From contig JNET01028189.1 of NCBI GenBank assembly GCA_000697455.1, positions 1-13,010 of the forward strand: a stretch of 13,010 bases of DNA, written 5' to 3'. The notes beneath the pieces are model-generated. The model was not told the DNA's origin. It searched no databases and saw nothing but the letters and a program-made list of their open reading frames with translations. The translations under genes were made by a program, and so were the position numbers. The stretch is from Basidiobolus heterosporus B8920 (taxonomy: Eukaryota; Basidiobolomycota; Basidiobolomycetes; Basidiobolales; Basidiobolaceae). Shown here piece by piece: positions 1 through 8,613 of the stretch (position 1 is its first letter; the number at the start of each line of letters is the position of its first letter).

Positions 1-1128
1 ATCCTATAATAGCATCGCTGATGGATAGGCAAAACGAGTTTTATCTGATGGATTCAGCGCCGTAGTAAGTGGACTTTTTCCTCGACGAAATATCCTGAAC
101 AAACAAAGGGATAACTCTATTTTAGTTTCTTTACGCATATCAGAAGAATCGGGGCCCCAGAGTACATTCCAAATGAAGCAGACGTCCTACGTGCACGTAC
201 GAAAACCACCGGCATCATTGAAACTCGGTTCAACATGGGCCAACTGAACATTCAGTAAGTTCGATGATTTTGTTCCTTTTATCAATTGAAATTACTTAGA
301 CTCGTTTCTTCTTCAAAGCATGTTCGATGTTGGTGGACAACGTTCCGAGAGAAAGAAGTGGATTCACTGCTTTGAAGCGGTGACGTCGATCATCTTTTGC
401 GTCGCGCTAAGTGAATATGATCAAGTATTGCTTGAAGAGTCGGGACAGGTAAGCATGTGTACATCAACCCAAGGATAAAGCCGGATTCTAACGGAATGGT
501 GTCTAGAATCGTATGACGGAGAGTCTTATCCTTTTCGAGTCGGTGGTGAATAGTAGATGGTTTTTGCGAACATCCATCATCCTATTTCTGAATAAGATCG
601 ATCTATTCCGAGAGAAGTTACCGCGGGTCCCACTCGAGAAGTACTTCCCAGAATACACAGGTAAATCTTCTATGATCGTTATCCCTGCTGCGAAGCAGAC
701 ACTCATTCTCGTTTGTTGCTTAGGTGGCCCTGACATCAACAAAGCCGCAAAGTACATATTGTGGAAATTCACGCAGACCAACCGCGCAAAGCTAAACATA
801 TATCCCCAGTAAGTCATTAGCAACCTATCCCGTGCACGTAACCACTTTTTACTAACCATTCCCTCGGTCAGTTTGACCCAAGCAACCGATACTTCCAAGG
901 TAATCATTGTTTTGTGTAGCCTTCTATTTCTTGTATTGGTTTCTAATGATCCATCTTACTGGGCGGCTTGATTTCTATTTCTTAACTAACAGATCAGGTA
1001 ATTCGGAGTTATCATTAGCTTGTAATCCCCAGGTCACTAAAATTCCTTTTCCTGAACGTAGATTGGTCTTCGCTGCAGTTAAAGAAACAATATTGCAAAA
1101 CGCCCTAAAAGATAGTGGAATTCTGTGA
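1..1128 (+). CDS. Heterotrimeric G-protein alpha subunit, 5' partial
   Basis: This is the signal-transducing GTPase that couples membrane receptors to effectors. Exons read 1..64, 126..254, 319..448, 507..660, 724..808, 872..899, 993..997 and 1062..1128; with phase set from base 3 they give 219 residues and a TGA stop with no frame break. Visible motifs are DSAPYFF at the end of the helical domain, switch I with the catalytic arginine at 196-198 followed by KTTG, switch II DVGGQ with the catalytic glutamine at 338-340, the base-specificity motif NKID at 591-602, and TQAT at 876-887, where most relatives have TCAT. The protein ends KDSGIL, so there is no cysteine four residues from the end and no pertussis-toxin site. 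The P-loop and the N-terminal lipidation signal lie off the left edge. Introns are 58-64 bases except one of 93 next to the microexon. The family is certain; the fungal subclass is not. Confidence 0.97.
993..997 (+). other. Five-base microexon of the G-alpha gene
   Basis: The exon ending at 899 stops with the codon for lysine, and the last exon at 1062 begins with the third base of an arginine codon. Direct joining would shift the frame into an early stop. The five bases ATCAG at 993..997 are preceded by CTAACAG and followed by GTAATT, a good acceptor and a good donor. Including them gives [15 protein letters not shown], which keeps the family's conserved IR-x-VF stretch. Flanking introns would be 93 and 64 bases. 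No other AG...GT pair between 900 and 1061 supplies five bases. Confidence 0.85.
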
Positions 1129-1392
1129 TTTATTGATGAGTATCCTTCTGCTCCCTCACATACTACATATTAGTCATACACGCTCATGCTCACTTTAGCA
1201 TTTGAGCAAGGTTTTTTTCTCTCAATCTCTTTAATCCATTCCCGTACACTTTCACATCATCCTGAACCTCGCCTCCTATTTGTAAATCCCAAACCGAACT
1301 TTCTACGTTTTAATAATCATCTTTTCTTGAAAATTCTTTCTTTGGTATTTTTCCTCTTATTATACTACCCGAGTCTAGCCTCGTGTTCTCTG

Positions 1393-1398
1393 TTTATT
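1393..1398 (-). promoter_or_regulatory. Polyadenylation signal for the F-box gene
   Basis: AATAAA read on the minus strand, about 40 bases beyond the F-box stop codon in the spliced model. It is the first AATAAA after that stop. The position fits; use is inferred. Confidence 0.5.
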
Positions 1399-1419
1399 CT
1401 CTGAGTGATAGGTTTCCTC

Positions 1420-1425
1420 AATAAA
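1420..1425 (+). promoter_or_regulatory. Possible polyadenylation signal for the G-alpha gene
   Basis: AATAAA on the plus strand about 290 bases after the G-alpha stop. It sits only 13 bases from the F-box gene's last base, so a G-alpha transcript using it would end inside or next to the convergent gene. An earlier non-canonical site could be used instead. Confidence 0.35.
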
Positions 1426-1438
1426 ACCATGTATATCA

Positions 1439-3131
1439 CTAAAACGCAAGTCGGGAGGATGACCCAACTGGTATGCACGAAGCTTGCCTTGATTCTCGAG
1501 TGAACCAGGGTTGAATGCCGTATTTTAGCCATAGGTAAGCCTGATGGTCCAGCAGGTGGGATTTCACAAGTGACCTCATATCAAGGTAATCAGAGTGGGG
1601 CGGCATACACCATAGTCGGTTTTCCACGACCTAGAAGACCGAGTGTTTAGATCGGCTTTATGTACAACTCAAAAACCCCTTGCTCGCCTAATACGACAGT
1701 CTTGAACTGGATCACCTCGTGACTGAAGCTTGGAGAGTGGAGTAAGGGAAGCGGTAATACCAGTTTCTTTAGATTCGAATGATCCAGCAAATTCCGAACG
1801 ATCTGTGGACCAACGTAAACTCGATTGAGATTTAGGTATTCTAGTTTGTGACAATTGATTGTGAGTGCTTCGAGCATTCCATTATACATTTTGGTTGGGG
1901 CATATAATGGATGGCCCAAGACAATGTGAGTAAGCTCCGAGCATGCCATCGAGAGCTTAGTAATCTGAGCGCAATCGAATTCCATACCAGCGATATCCAA
2001 TATTCGTAGATTGGGGCAGTGTTTACTTAGCAGAAGCAGTGTACGGCCCAGACATCGTTCTTCTATATTCAGTGTTAGTTCCAAGAGACGTCGTCCTAGT
2101 TTGATGATCAGGACTTCGGCTGCACCCGTAGCTACATATGGCCCAGAGAGATGGACTCTAGAGAGGTGAGCACATTGCTGCGCAGTGTTCATCACTAATT
2201 CGGTATTTACAAACATTCCTTTAAGCGTTAGCGCTTTGAGATTCGGAAGCTGACTTAATTCGAGTATACCCGAATTAACAGATGGGTCTACTACATCTTC
2301 TTGAATGTTCCCTGGGTTCATATTAATGCTAAACTCCTCGAGACTCTCGCGATGGCACTTGATTAACGCATGTGTGATTGAGTTAATGGTTTTCATCGTT
2401 CCATTAATGCATATTTTGTTCAGAGTATTTTGTTTCATGCGTTCTATCAGTTTTGCGGTGGCCACATCGTCTACAAGTAATGCGGTGACTTTCAATTGTA
2501 CCAGATTTGGGCAGAGCTGGTGGATTTTCTTGGCTGTTGAAGAGTTAAAAATACGCTGTCGGATATCAAGAGAGGTGAGGGAAACGAGAGAAATCTCTGA
2601 AGGATCAATTGTATCCAGGACACGACAATCCATCAAATTCAGTTTTCTTAGTTGTCGTGGTTTACGCTCTAGCATGTGTAAGAGTAGTTTTTCCCCTGAT
2701 TTCCAGTATTTATCAAAGTTCAAACTTTCGAATGATTCACCAAAGCCTTTAATGGATACCAGACGAAGTGCTCTCTTCAACCAAGCAAGTTCCAACGTAC
2801 TTAACAATTGGAAGTACTTTTGTTTTTGAATCACAGGTAAAGTGTGAGCTTGTTTAGGATTGTTGTTGGTGTAGTCTAGAGTATCCAAAGGCGAAAGCAA
2901 TGTGGATAATAGTATAGAAATTCGTTTGGTTTGGCCAGGATAGCCCCAATCATCGTAAGGAAAATATCTCCAAGGGTCTTTGTATAAATAAATTAAAGCT
3001 ATATTACACCAGCTATGGTTGGCCAAGCTAATATTGTACAAGGTTTTCATGTCATTGCGAAGTAAACGTATTATATTATCTATACATTCAGGAGGTAATT
3101 GTGAAGTGTTTCGAATTTCGCTCCTTGTCAT
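1439..3131 (-). CDS. F-box / leucine-rich-repeat protein, two exons
   Basis: A probable substrate adaptor of an SCF (Skp1-cullin-F-box) ubiquitin ligase. The F-box is at residues 12-54, beginning LPPECIDNIIRLL and ending in a KDPWRYF tail typical of zygomycete F-box proteins. From about residue 157 onward there are at least seven leucine-rich repeats (for example CPNLVQLKV, LPNLKALTL, CPNLRILDI, HKLEYLNL). The uninterrupted frame stops at 1647 (494 residues), but a good intron (GTATTA at 1694 to TTCTAG at 1631, 64 bases, with CTAAAC as branch point) joins 3131..1695 to 1630..1439 in phase. This gives 542 residues and replaces a 15-residue tail with 63 residues rich in W, H, Y and C. The frame of exon 2 stays open over a block that is about 50% GC. 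The substrate is unknown. Confidence 0.85.
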
Positions 3132-3149
3132 CAGAAAGAAAAGAGATGA

Positions 3150-3196
3150 TTAATAAAAAGGCAGAGAATAAAAGAATTCGTAGAAGCACATTACAT
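3150..3196 (-). promoter_or_regulatory. Two upstream reading frames in the F-box leader
   Basis: Read on the minus strand, an ATG followed directly by TAA lies at 3196..3191. Overlapping its last base, a second ATG at 3191 opens a 13-codon frame that ends with TAA at 3150. Both lie between the TATA-like element and the main ATG at 3131, so they fall in the leader if transcription begins about 30 bases after the TATA. Start-stop frames and short uORFs are known to reduce main-frame translation; that effect here is inferred. Confidence 0.45.
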
Positions 3197-3244
3197 TTGA
3201 GACTCGGAGAGGTTATGTTAGTGGAGATGAAAATTAAAATCCGC

Positions 3245-3255
3245 TTTTTTATATA
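3245..3255 (-). promoter_or_regulatory. TATA-like element of the F-box gene
   Basis: The minus strand reads TATATAAAAAA, 115-125 bases upstream of the F-box ATG. It is the strongest TATA match in this interval. The implied leader is about 85 bases. Confidence 0.45.
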
Positions 3256-3690
3256 ATCAACTAAGGTAACCAATCCCTTTCGAAGTTTCTATTATTCAGT
3301 GGATGTTAGGACTGCGACTGGAAATAGAATTCACGCTCGGTTTTAAGTTTATGTAACGGCCAGAAATTCCATGCAGTGATTTGCTTACTTTTGGGTTGAC
3401 AGGATTTCAACATTCAGGTTATTTCGGAAAGAACGCATATATTTAAATCCACACAATGAATCCTAATTCAGATATGATGTGAATCCTACGACTAGTGATT
3501 TTCCCAAGATAGAATGACGACTGGTTTAATGACTAACGATTTATTTGGTCCTAACTCGAATGACTCTTGACTTGAATGGCTGCGACATTGATTGAGCATT
3601 ATTAATGAAACGAAGGCTTCTGAGAGAAGGTTATGTGAATGTATGCAGAAATAACACTATGTTCCAGAAGTCACATGAAGTCATCTATAT

Positions 3691-4419
3691 TCATTCAATA
3701 TCTTCATCTTCGTACCACCCATCTTCAACTTCGGAATCAACAGGGTATTGCATCTGGAACTTATCAGCGGTATGGCTATAGTTGAGCTCGGGTGATTTGA
3801 CTTGGGGTCTTTTTGATTTGGAGAGGATACCAAGAATAACCTCACTAAACCAACCGCCCACAGCACCGAAGCAAATGCCTGTGACCATCGCGATAGTCAA
3901 GAAAAAGAATACCGGATACAAAGCGGTAAGCAGGTATTGCATAAGTACCAAAGGTCTAAAAACGAGCATGTTGAGCAGCAGACTAGCAGTCTTGATAAAT
4001 GGTGAGATAAGGAATGCTATTATTCGAAATATCCGAGAAACTATGGAACGAATGATATTATACACAAACACTACTGGCGCTAGTATTTGTTGCAAGAGCG
4101 GAGTGATTTTCTTGTCCGATACTTGGCTTGGACTTTGTGGCAGGGAGGTACTATAGACTGTTACAGTGGCAGTACTAATCGTGCTTGCTGTAGTGAGTCG
4201 AGGTTCGACATATTCTACCACCAGGCCTGGCCCTTTAAGTGGGATAGATCGTTCTGAGATCCCTGAAACCGTTGTCAAGGCCTGAGGGATACAATGAGGT
4301 CCAGACTGCTCAAGGGCTACACAAACACTTACGATACATAGTATCAAGCCGTATATCCACCTGATTAATATCATGTAGAGGCGTATATGATTGAAGTCGA
4401 GGGATGAACTAGAGAACAA
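3691..4419 (-). CDS. Unrecognised membrane protein with acidic C-terminus
   Basis: I do not recognise this 242-residue single-exon product. The first methionine is at 4419, but Met16 (ATG at 4374) directly begins a classic signal peptide or signal anchor (MILIRWIYGLILCIVSVCVA), so Met16 is the likelier start and gives 227 residues. A Ser/Thr-rich stretch (about residues 74-101) follows. Then comes a long hydrophobic region from about 108 to 198, with amphipathic segments carrying regularly spaced Arg/Lys and a clear transmembrane helix near 168-191 rich in glycine (G181, G185, G188, G189). A basic patch KSKRPQVK comes next and the protein ends in a strongly acidic tail (about 228-242). An endomembrane location fits. 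Reticulon-like or scaffold roles are possible but nothing here decides. The next gene downstream on this strand is the F-box gene, 559 bases away. Confidence 0.7.
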   Translation of the reverse strand: MFSSSSLDFNHIRLYMILIRWIYGLILCIVSVCVALEQSGPHCIPQALTTVSGISERSIPLKGPGLVVEYVEPRLTTASTISTATVTVYSTSLPQSPSQVSDKKITPLLQQILAPVVFVYNIIRSIVSRIFRIIAFLISPFIKTASLLLNMLVFRPLVLMQYLLTALYPVFFFLTIAMVTGICFGAVGGWFSEVILGILSKSKRPQVKSPELNYSHTADKFQMQYPVDSEVEDGWYEDEDIE

Positions 4420-4956
4420 AAGCTGGCCACCTTGGATGGAGCCCTAACCTTCAGAGTAGAGAAGTGAGAATAATAGCTCTATTAAACGTAATGATTTATC
4501 TTATATCCGTATACGCACCAAAGAAAGGAAAGCCAATTTTTACTTTCTTACCGAATTGATAGTTAGTCAGCGTGAAGAGGTGAGCTCACTATTATCATGT
4601 TGTAGATCACCTAATATGTGTATATATATTAATGGCAATTAGCAATACAATCGCATAGAATTTGAAAAATTGGTTAAATTTTATCGCAAAATAAGTTTCT
4701 AGACTCAAACTCGTAACTCGTAACATGCATTTTGAATCTTTGCCACATGAACAATCCTTCAAATGACAATTGGTCGTTAGTTACATTGAAATCCGAAAAT
4801 CGACAAAAAAGATTATGGGGAAGAGTATATCGTTTCTGGAGGAAAAGGGAATCTTGAAGACAAAAAATTACAGCGCTAGAAAGATGAAAACAGTTGGAGG
4901 TGGCAGAGGTAAACACATTCAACAGGGATATGGGAGTACATGGGTACATATCATTT
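4420..4956. other. Intergenic region downstream of COP1, no gene
   Basis: This holds the COP1 3' side and the upstream region of the membrane-protein gene. A GATATAAGAT element on the minus strand near 4498-4507 could serve as its TATA. There is a short TA-rich run around 4617-4631. Open frames on both strands at 4674-4979 have no recognisable domain and a chance-like composition. Confidence 0.5.
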
Positions 4957-7865
4957 TTACACTAGTTCAAGAACTTTGATTGTTCCTTGGCTATTGGCGG
5001 CCAACATCACATTTGAGTTCTTTTTCCAGCAGACCGAACTCACAAATTGACTTGGATCTTCATCGGTGGAGGGCTCACCGGTAACCGGGTTTGCAGTCTT
5101 GAATTTGACTGTGACCACGGGTTGCTTTAAGTTTTTGAAGTAAGTATACACCGAGTTGTTCTCACTTCCGCACGAAATCCAATCCCCATTGACTGCTAAT
5201 CCAACAAAGTTCTTCTCGTTTACATGGCCGGAGAAGGTGCGCGTGCAGGCCTGAGCGTTGGTGTTCCAGAGCTTGAGTGTGCTATCGGTAGAACTATAGG
5301 AGAAGTTAGACAAAGCATAGAGTCAAAGCAACAGAGCATCCACATACGCAGATATGACTTCGTTCATGCCCATGAATTTGACATATGAGACTGCTTTCCG
5401 ATGGCCCTTGAACACCATCAATGGCTCCCGTCTATTTCTTATGTCGTAGTAATGAATGTGATGATCTACATATCCCAAAGAGAAATAAATATAATTCCCA
5501 TACAAACAACTGCATATTTACCATACCAGCACTTCCAAAAGCAATATGATAGCTAGATTCCGGGTTGAATTTGACACAACATATATTAGCCTTAGATTCT
5601 ATAGTCAAGACCGACTTCTTCTGGTTTGTAGACCATATTTTCACTAGTCAATCGAAGTTAGAGCAGCGCTGGGATTGCACGTTCTTAAATAACTTGGAAC
5701 TACCTTTAGTATCGTCGCTGCCACTGGCAAGACGGGTGGGGTCTGTTTTCGAAAAATCAACACTCCAAGCTCTCTTCTCGTGCTCATCAAAAATGCGTGT
5801 TTGTGTCCCCGTATTCACATCCCAGAGCATAACTATACCTTCATAGTCTGAGCTAACGATTTGTGACTTGATATACGGGTTCCAGGAGAGGCAACTAAAG
5901 GTTACTAGAGACTTAGTCGATTGGGTTTTGGTGGAGTATCAATGAATCTCACGAACCTGATCTTGCTTCGACACACCATTTCGCGAATAGGATAATGCAT
6001 CACAGTATTCGCACCATCGTCTCTTCCCCAGTCAATTGTGTCAGTCGTGCGGCCAGCCACACCAGAAGCCAGATTTCCAAATTCAAAGATCTTGATCTTC
6101 TTGGTGACACCGGCAGTAGCAAAGTATTCGTCATCGCGGTCGAATTCGATACTGGAGACGATGGATGAAGTATTGAAAATATCGCCATATCGAAGTGTCG
6201 ATAGCTCACGAAAGCTAGAATACCGTGTGAATTTACTCAGTGTGGAGGTGAATTGAGTTAGTGACTGTGGAGACCCGTTATCTAAAGAACAGATAGGTCA
6301 GTGTACCATACAGAGACAATGATTATCTAGACTCTGTACCATCGAAGCGATGTCCAAAGTAGCACTCCTGTAAATCATCGAAATGCTCAGATACCCGTTT
6401 CTTTTGGAGAGCTGGAAATTTGGTTGCCGGCGACTTTCCATCTTGAGCATTCGCCATACTACAATGAACGAGACCAAGGTCAGAAGATGTTAGACAGGCT
6501 CTGGCCAACTAAATTACCTCTCAATTAACTCAGAGACAGCTGAAGCAGAAAGTGTTTCCACATTCTAGTGAATGTATTACTTGGTTAATACTACAGTTGA
6601 GCGGTTAATTGTGATGGTAATTTTGCTACCTTATAACTTCTTTTCTTTGGCTCGAGTGCTGAGTCCTTGTCTTCAGCTTTAATAATGGGAACCTGGGCAC
6701 CTTCGTTTGCATCCCCCTGGGTTTCTTGTAGGCTTACTAGCGTTGAGATTTCGTTTCTAGCAAAACTAATATCGTTGTTGATGAATTGAAGTTCCTTTTG
6801 GAGCCGTGATAATGACTAATAATCGAGTGGTTAATATTGTGCTTATAACTAACGAAAGGTGAATTTCTTTACTTCTTCTTTGCGAGATTTGGCCTTTTGA
6901 AGAAAGTCTAGTAGAATTTCGTACTCGACTCGCTTTTTTTGAGACTCTAGTTGTCGTTTTTTATCAACCAGCGTTGTCATTAGCTGATTTAAATCTGTGG
7001 TAAAGTACTTAGAAATCACTACATTTCTGCAGATATAAATATAAGGTACAATACGAACCATCGACACCCCATTCATCATCGTTCATGATCGATTGTTTTA
7101 AGTGGTCAAGGGGAGAATTAGCACTTTGAGTGGCGGCTCCGGTGGTTTTTTCCAAGAATCGGTTAACTAGATATGATAGAATTTTAAATGTTTGCTCTGA
7201 CTAAGGTCGTGGTTGTTAAACTGAGAGTACGTAGGAAATTCGGGTAGATTTGGTCTCTATTGAGGGAATGTTTACAAGTAGGGCAGTCATGCTTGTGCTC
7301 TAAATGTTCTACTATGCAAAGATAGCTAACAAAGTAATTTGTTAGTGCAAGCTTATTACTGATGGTGTAATCAGGGGAAATACCAGAAAGAATGGCCACA
7401 ACGAGTCATGAAGGCTTCTTTGATAACCTGTAGGCATATTGGACTGTTGAAAAATCAGTCACATGTGTTTGTTGTGTACTGGTAAATATTGTAGGCATAC
7501 CATAGAAAATCGTTATCTTTGGCGAGTTTATCTATCTCGAATTTTGCCATCTTAGCTGCAATATTATAAGCAGATTCGCTAGGGGGCGCACTAGAATTGT
7601 CCTTGACAACTGGACTTAACGAGGGGTTAGCCGTTTGCTTTGAAGAACTTTCCGGCTTGGGGGCTAAACGAGATCTTTTGTTGGGTCTGTCAAATCCGTT
7701 TAAAGGCATAAAATTCATAGAGGTAGATAGAGGTTGTGGTTCACTCCAGTGCTGTACTCTAGGCTGTGGTTGTTGTCTTGAAGAGCTTCCCGAAGCTCTA
7801 GAGCCTGAAGGAGAACTATTTTGGACGTTCTCGCTTTGCTTTGGAGAGTTAGGTACAGAGGACAT
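4957..7865 (-). CDS. COP1: COP1-type E3 ubiquitin ligase (RING, coiled coil, WD40), 13 exons
   Basis: This is an orthologue of plant and animal COP1, which ubiquitinates transcription factors, often with CUL4-DDB1-DET1. Exons (minus): 7865..7501, 7443..7384, 7325..7231, 7166..7059, 6994..6873, 6815..6630, 6564..6518, 6458..6340, 6281..5957, 5894..5704, 5643..5527, 5465..5348, 5293..4957. They sum to 2190 bases, or 729 residues, with every phase matching; human COP1 is about the same length. A Ser/Pro-rich N-terminus with a basic patch PNKRSR (about 61-66) leads to a C3HC4 RING with C122, C125, C137, H139, C142, C145, C156 and C159. A coiled coil spans about 210-276, a second basic patch EPKKRSYK lies near 305-312, and a seven-blade WD40 domain runs from about 405 to the end. 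The last residues, [13 protein letters not shown], match animal COP1. Introns are 54-65 bases; two use GTTCGT donors. It is divergent from the RBR ligase gene. Its role in this fungus is unknown; light response is only a guess from plants. Confidence 0.97.
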
Positions 7866-7875
7866 ATCAAAAAGA

Positions 7876-7891
7876 GTTCTTGATCAAGAAC
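7876..7891. promoter_or_regulatory. Perfect 16-base palindrome before the COP1 start
   Basis: GTTCTTGATCAAGAAC reads the same on both strands and ends 11 bases upstream of the COP1 ATG. Its half GTTCTTGAT occurs again at 7955-7963. It could be a dimer-binding site or a leader hairpin; the sequence alone does not say which. Confidence 0.4.
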
Positions 7892-8151
7892 AAGAAACAG
7901 GGAAATAGTATCCTGAATACCCTTAAAATAAAGAAAGCGGGTAAGCTAAAAGTTGTTCTTGATATCTTATAGGATTGGGAATCGCTGCCAAAATCTGCTC
8001 AGCTAGAGGAACAAAAAATCAAAGAGGTGTCTATTCAAAACGGTAAAGTAGCTATGTAAACAGTCAAAAAGGTCAGGAATGTATTTGTGCCTCGTGATGA
8101 TTTTTTTGAAATTAGGATAAAATATCACATTAATTTGTATCCTTTAATCCT

Positions 8152-8196
8152 CCACCCCCTCCCCCCAATTGCAAGTAAGAGGGGAGACAGGGGGAG
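8152..8196. promoter_or_regulatory. C-rich/G-rich tract with CCCCT and AGGGG motifs
   Basis: The plus strand has CCCCCT at 8155-8160 and six more C at 8161-8166, then GGGG at 8181-8184 and GGGGG at 8190-8194. CTCCCC (8159-8164) can pair with GGGGAG (8181-8186) across a loop of 16 bases. The motifs match the core of the yeast stress-response element (AGGGG/CCCCT), and the minus strand G-run could also form a quadruplex. Function is inferred. Confidence 0.35.
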
Positions 8197-8613
8197 AATG
8201 TTCTCTCAATAATGTATCTGAGCTAGGCATCTCTAAGCCGACTTTTCCGGAGATCATTGGATTAATTTGAATCAATAAATCAACAGATTTGACTTGACAG
8301 CCCTAGCTTTAATCAGCCATCTTACACTTTAAATACTTGCCAACGCTAGTATGTATTTAGTTGCAAACACCAACGAAGGGCTCCAAGGAGAAAGCTACTT
8401 TGAGTGACCAATAGATATTTGTATATTCTAGTTAATTACGTGATAATCACAAATCATGCCCACTAATAAATTTCAAACATATTAAGAAAAAGAATTTGAA
8501 AGTGACTGCGGATCAAGAGATACTCGATAAAAAGATATGGTTACCTGTTGGACACGGGATTGCTTTTCACTATCCTAGAAAAGGTGCCTACCTGTTAAAC
8601 ACAAGTAAACACC

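Larger units (their letters stand above)
1129..1438. other. Convergent 3' region, no gene
   Basis: This lies between the stop of the G-alpha gene and the stop of the spliced F-box gene. It is pyrimidine-rich on the plus strand and I see no convincing gene. It holds a plus-strand AATAAA at 1420-1425 and a minus-strand AATAAA (TTTATT on plus) at 1393-1398. A plus-strand open frame at 1186-1404 codes for a hydrophobic, low-complexity peptide and looks like chance in T-rich UTR. Confidence 0.6.
3132..3690. other. F-box gene upstream region, no gene
   Basis: This separates the F-box start from the stop of the next minus-strand gene. It holds a TATA-like element for the F-box gene at 3245-3255 and two short upstream reading frames at 3191-3196 and 3150-3191. 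In the rest (about 3260-3690) I see AT-rich sequence with no convincing gene, repeat or RNA. Confidence 0.55.
7866..8613. other. Divergent promoter region between COP1 and the RBR ligase
   Basis: 748 bases separate the two start codons, which point away from each other. I see no gene here. It holds a perfect 16-base palindrome at 7876-7891, a second half-site of it at 7955-7963, and a C-rich then G-rich tract at 8152-8196. The rest is AT-rich without a clear TATA box for either gene. Confidence 0.6.

Noticed and set aside
503-907. Minus-strand 134-codon frame
   Set aside because: Antisense shadow of the G-alpha exons, which are conserved on the plus strand.
1186-1404. Plus-strand 72-codon frame
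   Set aside because: A hydrophobic, low-complexity product from T-rich 3' UTR, with no domain.
1441-1525. tRNA or tRNA-derived SINE, from TGACCCAACTGG (box A-like) and GGTTGAATGCC (box B-like)
   Set aside because: The D stem does not pair, box B lacks a base and the anticodon stem is absent. The block is better explained as the last F-box exon.
1647-1694. F-box protein ending at the stop at 1647 (494 residues)
   Set aside because: The 64-base intron fits local intron size and phase, and explains the open block downstream. Retention of the intron could still give the short form.
2305-2829. Plus-strand 174-codon frame
   Set aside because: Antisense shadow of the F-box leucine-rich repeats.
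3782-4156. Plus-strand 124-codon frame
   Set aside because: Antisense to the membrane-protein gene, with no recognisable features of its own.
4674-4979. Open frames on both strands downstream of COP1
   Set aside because: They lie in the COP1 3' region, and neither has a domain or coding-like composition.
7197-7230. A 34-base intron in COP1
   Set aside because: It would keep frame, but the acceptor at 7167 gives a 64-base intron and the expected YPNFLLNRFLEKT sequence of the family.
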